Source of the DNA: Linnemannia elongata
Taxonomy: Eukaryota; Mortierellomycota; Mortierellomycetes; Mortierellales; Mortierellaceae
DNA length: 64,000 nt
NCBI GenBank assembly: GCA_036320915.1
Contig: JAXBDG010000009.1
Location: 1,302,001-1,366,000 of the forward strand
Direction: 5' to 3'
In this document: positions 56,452 through 64,000 of the stretch, one piece after another
Layout: every line of letters begins with the position of its first letter
How positions within the stretch are numbered: position 1 is the stretch's first letter
Made by a program: the position numbers and the translations under genes
The notes under the pieces: model-generated
What the model was told of the DNA's origin: nothing
Database searches by the model: none
The model's input: the letters and a program-made list of their open reading frames with translations, nothing else

Positions 56452-58997
56452 GCATTGGCCAGAAGGGAGATGTATTGCTGGGTAAGCACTTACCAGAGCA
56501 AATGTAAAAGGCCCCGCTAATAAGAGCCGCTCGATCAAAATCCCGCTCGAAAGCAATGGCAAGCATCGCCATGGCTGAACTACAGTCAATTGTCATTGTC
56601 AAAAAGAACATAAGGTTAGTATTTTGTGATGATGAACAAGGAGGTACTGAGTAATAAGAGACCCGGATATCAATGAAAAATAATCACGGCTTACATGGAG
56701 CATTGAAGAAGAATACTGGTGACGAGAAACCATCCCATCCAGTACACCCCATCCGTGCGAAGTCCAGCCATGTAGTAGATAATGATCGTGTGAGCTAGTG
56801 AGATATATAGAGTGTGCGGATGAGACATACAAAACATCTCACCAACAATAGACTCATTCTTAAACGCGAAGAAAAAAGGGGGAAAGGTGTTCATGATACA
56901 TACCAACTGCAGCCACAATGTTGACAGGAATTTGGCACAGCGAATAGCTGATGATGAATGCTGCAGGGCTGTACAGCTGCTCTTTTCTCTCCCGATCATA
57001 CACCTTCATATCCGCCACGCCCTTGTAGACACTCAAGATGGACAGCAGATAAGGCTGAAAGGAGCCAATCACATAGATTACACTGGCACGTCCGCGGATG
57101 CCAACGATGCCTCCATCCAGTTTCCAAAAGACGACTCCGACCATGACAGCGAAGACGATGTAAACCGCCATCGTTCCCCAGAAATACACTGCGTTCCGTC
57201 TAGTATTGATCCAGTGACGCTGCGACAAGGTCGCCACCTGAGTCCATAGTCTCACTCTTTCATGAGTGGCGCCAGTGAGCTGAGGGTGTTGATATTGGGT
57301 TTGGTTCTGAATATCGGACAAAAGCTTCACATTCGGAAAGGAATCCATTCGGTTAATTGTCGTGTCCAACAGGGTGGCGGCGGAGCCAGGGGATTCAAGG
57401 TATTTTGTGGAATCGATTGCTTTGCCTTTGGTGTTGATACGGGGAGGGCGGGAAGGTGTCGTACGGGAAGCGTCTTGGGTGGTCTGACTGTAAAAGGCGC
57501 TGTTGTCCATAATATAGTCAAGAGGGTTCGTGTCGACCGGACAGTCTTCTACGCCCATTGACACGAACCAAGACAGGACTTTGTTTAATGGCCCACTGTA
57601 GACGACGCGACCTCGGGAGAGAAGAACCAATCGGCCGTCCATCTCTGAAAGCAAATGGTATATCTCTGACCGAGGTTGGTGGATAGAGAGAATGACGGTT
57701 TTGTCGAATGTCTTTGCGTAGGTGTCCAGCGTCTTGACCAGCTCGAACGAAGTAAAAGAGTCCAGGCCTATGCAGGATGATATGATAGAAGTTAAAGGAG
57801 ATGCATGAGTTGAATTTCTTGGCAATGCAGCCCTTTCCATGCATTGACTCCAGCAATCACAGCCAAACAATGACCTATAACATACCAGATGTCACTTCAT
57901 CGCATAGCAGGAGGTTGGGTCTTGTCAGGAGTTGGATTGCAGCAGAAACGCGACGACGTTCTCCCCCGCTTATACCGCGCTTACCCCCGTCTCCTGCTTC
58001 ATTCGCGTCTGAGTCCCCCACTCGCACCTCTGCACAATCTTTGAGGTCCAGAGTAGACATCAGGGACTCTACAACCCCCTGACGCTCATGCTTGGTCGTC
58101 GAGGCTGGCAATCGCAACTTTGCTGCAAAATCCAATGTCTCGCGGACACTACATGTTAGCAAAAAAAAAGGATGGAGGTTAAATATGCATGTTGCCGTTT
58201 TCCCCCTCACTTGAACGCCCTTGTCTCCCTTCCTCGTTCTTCCTTTGGACTCCCTCATCCCCTCGCTTTGGACACCTTACTTCCCTTGAGCACCTCTGTT
58301 GAGCATATAGTTTCCCCATGTATTCGAACTTGTTTTTTTCTTGGTACCTACGTGATAGATGGCAGGAGTGTGTCCTCTTGTTGAAGGTACCCGACCTCCC
58401 CTCGTTTCCTGAATACCTGTGGATGTTGGCCATTGAAGAGTATGTCACCCGAGATCGAGACCTGATTCTTGTCTACTCGACCTGCAAGCAGGTTCAGTAA
58501 AGTCGTTTTACCCGACCCTGACCCTCCCATGAGCAGACACACTATTGACAAGAGAAAAAGGCGAGTGTGGCATAAGAAATGAAGATGACTTCGCCATTTT
58601 GGGGGTTGATCGCAATAGTGGCTATCGCGAGAGTACTTTTTTTGACAACATGAAAGCTGTAAGCACTTTTCTATTCATTTTTACCTTGTCCAGGAGATAC
58701 ATGAAAGTTGATATCTTGCAACAATGGTCTTCCGAGGCCTGATGAACGGATGTCACTAGCAATTGTCTCTCCTTGTGCATTGTAGTCAGTGCTGTTTTGA
58801 GTGACAATTTTAGGAAAAAGTGGCTTGAAGAGACCTTGAAGCCGCTCGAAGATTGTGGTTATGTGGGCCTTTTGCACAACAAATTTGACTCCTAAATTGC
58901 GCACTCGCACTTCAATCCCTGTTGAGGACGAGGGAGAATTAGAAGATGGATAGTTACTCTTTGTGGGAGCGGGAGCATGGGTATTGGTGGCTTCCAT
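53403..58997 (-). CDS. Full-size ABCG (WHITE/YOL075C-like) ABC transporter
   Basis: Twelve exons (58685-58997, 58352-58541, 57886-58148, 56904-57767, 56695-56794, 56494-56579, 55633-56357, 55131-55545, 54811-55026, 54250-54698, 53863-54141, 53403-53741) give 1412 residues in the order NBD1-TMD1-NBD2-TMD2. NBD1: Walker A GGSGSGKT (110-117), signature ISGGERRR (227), Walker B LLLCDE, H-loop LSIHQPRS. NBD2: GGSGSGK (841-847), CSGGQRRR (951), CLFLDEP, CTIHQPRV. Both sites keep all catalytic residues, unlike PDR-type pumps where one site is degenerate. TMD2 carries LEVFPKE and ALREMSNGSYSASSFLLAYM, and the last helix is LGMIVVLMVAYRLMAWAVL. A plasma- or vacuolar-membrane lipid/drug exporter is plausible; the substrate is unknown. 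The 108-nt intron 54142-54249 is open and a multiple of three. Confidence 0.92.
56411..56448. repeat. Poly(T) run, 38 bases, in ABCG intron 6
   Basis: On the sense (minus) strand this is poly(A) inside the intron 56358-56493. The flanks (...GGGTGC and AATGCATT...) show no target duplication. Confidence 0.95.
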
Positions 58998-61276
58998 TGA
59001 CGATGGGGGGATGAGTATGGGTTTGTGAGATTGTGAACGGAAGAGGAGAGAATAAAGAAGTAGTTGAAGGAGAGAAAAAAAACGAGCTTTAGCGATTTTG
59101 AGACAGGCAACGACCCCGAAGCAACAGCCAGATTAGAGCAGTAATCAGAAAAAAATAAATCGTATACCTTGAACGGTGATGCTTACCCACCAACCATACA
59201 TCAGCGAAAGGAAAACAAGGAGTCATTCTCTCCATTGGGAGTTACGCAAGAGTATGTGTCCCCCCTTCTTCCCCGTAAGTGTTGAAATTGAGCCTCAAAC
59301 TTGGTTACGGTGTTCAAAGAAAAACGAAGACGGCTCCTTGTACGGTACCATATTTCATTTGCCTTGATTGTCATCCCTGTCTCTGTTCATCCACGCGTGA
59401 TATTCTCTACCTACACTCATACTGGATTTCCAAGTTTTCACTCGAGGCATTCTTCCCTGTATTTCTCTTATGTTTGTTTATTGTTCTTTATTTACCAGAG
59501 ATCGCTTCTCGTGCAGTAGTGGGAGGATGCAAGCGCATGTATGTGGGCTCATTCGCGTAGAACGTCAGTAAAAAAAACAGATCTGTGGCTTCCCTGACAT
59601 GACACTTCAACAGATCATTGGATTCACGTAAAAATTATCGAAGCGTGGTATTTAAGGAGCCCTGGGTCTGTGCGTCGAACGCGCTTCAAATAATGCACTA
59701 CTAAGCAGGAAGTAACAGCATCCTGGAAAACAAAAGGCAGCATTCCAAGATCTGTCTGTGTATGGACAGAATAGGAAGCTATTAGCAAATGGCCCCTTTG
59801 GACACCGATCCCTTCTGTGTCTCCTTCCCTTTTTTTCTTCTGTTTACCCTTTCTAGAGTCCGGACCTCCTTCTGCATGTCACTCACCTCCTTATTCGCTC
59901 TCCTCGCAAAAGCGGACCACGGAGATATACGTATATGTAGGTGTGCTGGAAACAAAACATAACGGAGTATTATGCAGTTGATGTGTGTCGTCACAAGGAA
60001 CCAGGATGTGGAATGTGCCTAAAAGTACGTGTGATGCATGGATTGAAAAAAAGTCAAAAACGGACAACGGTCACCGGTTCGGGAAACCATTTTTTCGATG
60101 GATCTCGGAACACCAGTCGAGCTGCAACGACGTGTGCTTATCGCATCACACTCATCGCGTCTATTGCATCAAAACCCACATAGATCCTCTTCATTGAGAC
60201 CTCGCGAAAGATCTGACTGTTGGAATGAACTACTTATCCTGCTAATGGGTAGTCGGTGTCACTGACACGCTTGATTTTGCTGTCGGATATGTAGACCGCC
60301 TCCTAATGTGTACCACACTGTCGTTTTTATGTACTCATCATGCCCGAGACCGTGGATGTATGTGCAGAACATCATGCGTGTGAATGCTGACCTTTTCATT
60401 CTAATCCGCTATTTGTGCGCATAATCCCAAGGTTCTTACTTTTTTACATACTATAACAAGTCTGGTGGTTGTGATGAAATGGTGTTTTCGAGATATTCTT
60501 GCTTCCCCGGGACCCTATCCATGTTTTATGAGGTGCACAGGAAAAAAGAGGGAGAGAAATCTCATAAGTTAAAAAGACATGAGGGTTCATGGTTCGTAGA
60601 AGGGGTGGGGTAGAGAAGAAGAAAGGATCATTCAAAAAAAACTTTGGATTCCACATTCCCATCTAATTCAACAAGCACACTCACATACATGTACATATTG
60701 CGCATAATGCCACAACAACATGTTTACCAAGGCTGCCGGTACATAACTTTTGATATTCTATGCGTGGACAAAAAAAAAAAAAAAAAGTCTATGAGCACTT
60801 GTGGACCGACTAGTCACAACATACAGGGGAATTTTTTGTAGTGTCTCAATGCTTGCCGCGTAAGGCCAATTCTTAATCTCGAATACGACTGAGGAGTAAG
60901 AAGAACGAAGGAAAAGGAGGACTAACATTTCTTTTATGCCTTCGATCCATACAGACGGCAACGAGACAAGCGGGGGAGAAAGAAGGAGAACTAGGCCTGG
61001 GGGGAGAAGAGGAGAGGAATGGGCACATAAAAAAAAAAAGTAGATAATGACCTCGACTGGACCTCCAATTCTTTTCTTTTCTCTCTCTTCTTACAACTTC
61101 TGCTTCTTCACCTACAAGAAACAAGGCTCTCAATCCTCATCTTCTCCACAACAAAAAAAGTCCAGACTTTTCCCATTGTAGCCCTCTTACATTTTAACTC
61201 ACTCATCCACTTGTTGCAGGACATCCTTCATACCTTTTAGATCTTCCCTTCACACCCCTACTATAATAATACAACA
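58998..61276. other. Intergenic region
   Basis: 2.3 kb with no supported gene. It includes the ABCG promoter (left) and the leader of the deacetylase-like gene (right, 61170-61276, pyrimidine-rich). Short frames at 59176-60200 lack any domain or splice partners. Confidence 0.5.
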
Positions 61277-62876
61277 ATGCGCTTCGTCGGACCCGCTATC
61301 CTCTCGGCAATTGGTAAGCGGACAGAATCCTTTATCGACTATCTGCATTTCTTTAAGCGGTACAATATGAGGAAAACTCGGATGTGCGATAGTGGCTCAC
61401 AGTGGACACCACAAGAGGAGCACAGTAGACTCATGGGACCGAAAGGAGCATCAACCCTGGATGCGACCAAAAAACACGAAGCCAGTTCGGCCGAACAGTG
61501 GAATAGTTCTCACCAGAGTAAAACACACCCCACCGACGACATTAACGACTGAGTGACAATGGAAGTGTGGCTTTAGAGAGGCAGGATGAACGTAATGGTG
61601 GACACGAAAGAGTGGAATGGATTAGACTTGCATACCTTGTTATTACAGGATATCCTGAAAATTACCCTCCTGGTCATACCCTATTAGAATCTTCCCTTTT
61701 TGACGCGTTGTTCTCCTATCCCTTCCTCCCCCAACCATCTCGATGTTAGCAATGCCAATGATTGTCGCTGCTCAAGGCGCTGCCCCCGCCGCACCCGCTG
61801 CACCGGCACCTGCTGCCACAGCCGGCCCCAATACCAACACCGGTCCCGTAACCTGGGCTGACTTTTTGACCTCTTGCCAAACCCCCGGCCAGGTTGCCCT
61901 TACCTATGTAAGAAAATACACACACACACACACCTACCACGTTGGACGTTGCCAACTGGAATGAAATACAGTAAGGTACTTTTTACTAACCCAACTTATC
62001 ATTTATACAAAATAAAAAAAATAGAGCGAGGGTCCCTCAGAGGCAACAATGGAGATGCTTGAGACGTTGAAGGAGGCCCAGGCCAAGGTGACCTTCTTCA
62101 CCAACGCAACCTGGCTCCAATACATGCAATACGCTGGAGTGACCCGCCACGCCTACCTCGATGGCCATCTGATCGGTATGACCTACCGTCTCCCCTCCGA
62201 CACCTCAGCCGGCCACACCGACAATGACATCAAGGAAGACATTGGCCGCGCCTCGCGTACGATTCAGGACCTTATCGGTGTCTATCCAAAGTACATCAAG
62301 ATCCACGAGTCCAACCTCAAGGACCCTCGCTTGCTCAACCTCGTCAAGTCTATGGGTTACACCCTCGTTGGCTTCAATATGGATGAATATGATTACAAGT
62401 ACAACACTGCCGCGACATCCACCCAGATCGCAGAGGTGTTTAACGCCATGTTCACCAAGCAGATGGATGCCTATGGTCGCAAGGCCTCTTACGTCGTTGC
62501 TGGATACGACGTCCCCACCACCGGAGCTGCCTCTGGCCTCCCCAAGGTCATCAACACTATCCAGGCCCATGCCTACGACATGGTCCGTCTTGATGGCTGC
62601 ACCAACGACAAGACCCCCTACAAGAAGGACCCCATCCTCAACAACGGTTATGTTGGTGACGCAAAGTCCTTTGGCGCTGTCGAGTACAAGCACGGCCAAA
62701 AGTCTGTCAACTATACCCCTGGCGGAAACCAGCAAAACAAGGGTGTATCATCCCCTGCCGGAAACGATGGCAAGACTACTCAGGATACGACTGCCAAGTC
62801 TGCTGGCTCTAGACTCACAGCTGTTGCATCCGTCATGGCCATCATTCCTGCCCTCGCAATCGCATACTTCCTTTAA
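61277..62876 (+). CDS. GPI-anchored polysaccharide-deacetylase-like protein, catalytic motifs lost
   Basis: Three exons (61277-61313, 61750-61907, 62025-62876) give 348 residues. The signal peptide (1-~21, ...PMIVAAQG) is split by a 436-nt intron. An Ala/Pro stretch leads to a NodB-type fold recognisable from PGQVALTYSEGPSEAT, AKVTFFTNATWLQYM, GHLIGMTYRLPS, IKEDIGRASRTIQDLIGVYP and SMGYTLVGFNMDEYDY. The expected TFDDGP reads TYSEGP, the H-x3-H metal site (NHTxSHP) reads MTYRLPS, and the RPPYG arginine motif reads KIHESN. All three sites that bind metal or substrate are therefore replaced. The C-terminus is Ser/Thr-rich and ends in a hydrophobic segment (LTAVASVMAIIPALAIAYFL), the pattern of a GPI anchor. 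Probably a cell-wall or plasma-membrane protein that may bind chitin or chitosan without deacetylating it. AATAAA at 62980-62985. Confidence 0.88.
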
Positions 62877-63203
62877 GGAGTGCCCTCTTGTTCAGCTTTC
62901 ACAAAGAACAAAAGAACAACACCAGCAATACAACCCACCGTGTACAGACAACCAACGTGGACCAAAAAAATACAATTCCAATAAACTATCATAATCAATG
63001 CATATGTTATAGTAGTTCATTATTCTTAATGGGGGGGTGTGATATGAGTACAGAGAAGAGAAAATAACAAAAAAGCAAAAGCAGTGTATCTAAAGAAGGG
63101 AAAATGTCAAGCGAGAAGGAGGGAATGCCAGATGCCGTATCGTGAATTGAAGTGAATTGAGAGCAAAGAAAAAAAACAAGCAAGCAGACGAACGTCTAAT
63201 CTC
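62877..63203. other. Convergent 3' spacer
   Basis: 3' flanks of the deacetylase-like gene and lipoyl synthase; A-rich, no gene. Confidence 0.6.
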
Positions 63204-64000
63204 TTAGACACGAACTCCAGCGTCCGTCAGCTTGACGACCGCATCGTTTCCGATAATGGGAATGGCCGATTCCTTCTCCTTCTTCAAGATGTTGCTGATG
63301 TAGAACTCTCCTGCCTTGTATGAGGAACGAACCAAGGGTCCTGAGGCAACATACTTGAAGCCGCGCTCCTCTGCCAACTTCTGATACCGCTCAAAGACCT
63401 CGGGCTTGACGTATTCGTGCACACGCATGTGCTTCTTGGTGGGTCGCATGTACTGCCCCAAAGTCAACACATCGACATCAGCCTTGCGGAGCTCTATTTA
63501 CAAATCAAAGGAGAATGGCGTGACAAAAAGATAAGAGGGTTAATAAACGGGGCCTGCTAATTCACTGTATCAGACGTCGATGCACATAGAAACGAAACTT
63601 GTAGTCTTACCATCCATGGCGTGGATAACCTCTGCCTCAGTCTCGCCGCATCCCAACATCATACTGGTCTTGGTCAACAAACCAGGCTTGGCCTTCTTTG
63701 CGTGAGCCAAGACGGCGATCGACTGTCTGAACTTTGCGCGGGGGTCACGGACGTAAGCGGAGAGCGCCTCGACAGTTTCAATGTTGTGAGCATAGACGTC
63801 CAATCCTGAAGTTGCCACACGAGCCACGCACTCCATGTCTCCCTGGAAATCTCCCGTCAAGCACTCCACCAGGATCTTGGGTGCCCTATTAGACAAGAAT
63901 TACACAAAGCGTTAGAAGCAGTCCGTAGTGAACACTTAACATTGATTTGAAAGAGAAGCGCGGTGGTAAGCTATAGCAAGATGTGCACTACTTACTTCTG
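63204..64000 (-). CDS. LIP5: Lipoyl synthase (radical SAM), 3' part only
   Basis: A mitochondrial enzyme that inserts two sulfurs into octanoyl groups on lipoyl domains. Three exons are visible (63996 to beyond the window edge, 63611-63885, 63204-63493), in phase, encoding the last ~190 residues. Recognisable family segments are [61 protein letters not shown] and, near the end, [14 protein letters not shown], whose RSSY serine coordinates the auxiliary Fe-S cluster in LipA. The CxxxCxxC radical-SAM motif and the targeting peptide lie outside the window. The last five bases of the window end the preceding exon (donor GTAAGT at 63990-63995). Confidence 0.95.

Noticed and set aside
1..64000. CRISPR arrays, rRNA, biosynthetic gene cluster or viral insertion
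   Set aside because: No spaced direct repeats, rRNA-like segments, multi-gene secondary-metabolism set or viral gene was recognised anywhere in the window.

Overview
The window looks like a nuclear chromosome segment of a filamentous fungus, most likely a Mortierella-like early-diverging fungus (Mortierellomycota). This is inferred from several traits: short GT-AG introns (mostly 60-180 nt, TAG or CAG acceptors), CT-rich 5' leaders, Gln/Asn/His-rich proteins, a fused fungal-type tryptophan synthase, and single-copy eukaryotic genes (TRAPPC11, PIS1, SGT1, UNC50, lipoyl synthase). All multi-exon models below were built by hand. I checked that the splice phases add up to an intact reading frame, but there is no transcript evidence.

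Layout. 1-12.2 kb: a long non-coding leader, one large low-complexity protein with a recombinase-like core-binding domain (3875-8338), and a gene-free stretch. 12.2-20.2 kb: a transposon-rich segment. It holds an intact Tc1-like element (12188-13464), a Ran1/Sks1-type protein kinase (14379-15973, minus), two identical perfect foldback MITEs (16532-16870 and 17258-17596), and a pogo-like element with 87-bp inverted repeats whose transposase has one in-frame stop (17945-20163). 20.2-28.7 kb: an 8.5-kb gene desert rich in very long homopolymers, with one doubtful Asn-rich gene.

28.7-51.7 kb is gene-dense. In order: TRP5 (minus), a small unknown protein (minus), TRAPPC11 (minus, 13 exons), PIS1 (plus, head-to-head with TRAPPC11), a kelch-BTB protein (plus), SGT1 (plus), a mucin-like single-pass membrane protein (plus), UNC50/GMH1 (plus, 8 exons) and a secreted triacylglycerol-lipase-like protein (minus, tail-to-tail with UNC50). 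53.4-59.0 kb: a full-size ABCG transporter (minus, 12 exons). 61.3-62.9 kb: a GPI-anchored polysaccharide-deacetylase-like protein that has lost its catalytic residues. 63.2 kb to the end: the 3' part of lipoyl synthase (minus).

The genes do not form one pathway. Several serve the secretory and membrane system (TRAPPC11, UNC50, PIS1, the ABCG transporter), which may be coincidence. The most unusual signals concern mobile DNA. They are a poly(A)-only insertion flanked by a 13-bp target duplication that copies the 5' splice site of the lipase gene, the twin 339-bp hairpin MITEs that share a 12-mer with the neighbouring pogo-like ends, and a Tc1-like element that is not flanked by TA.
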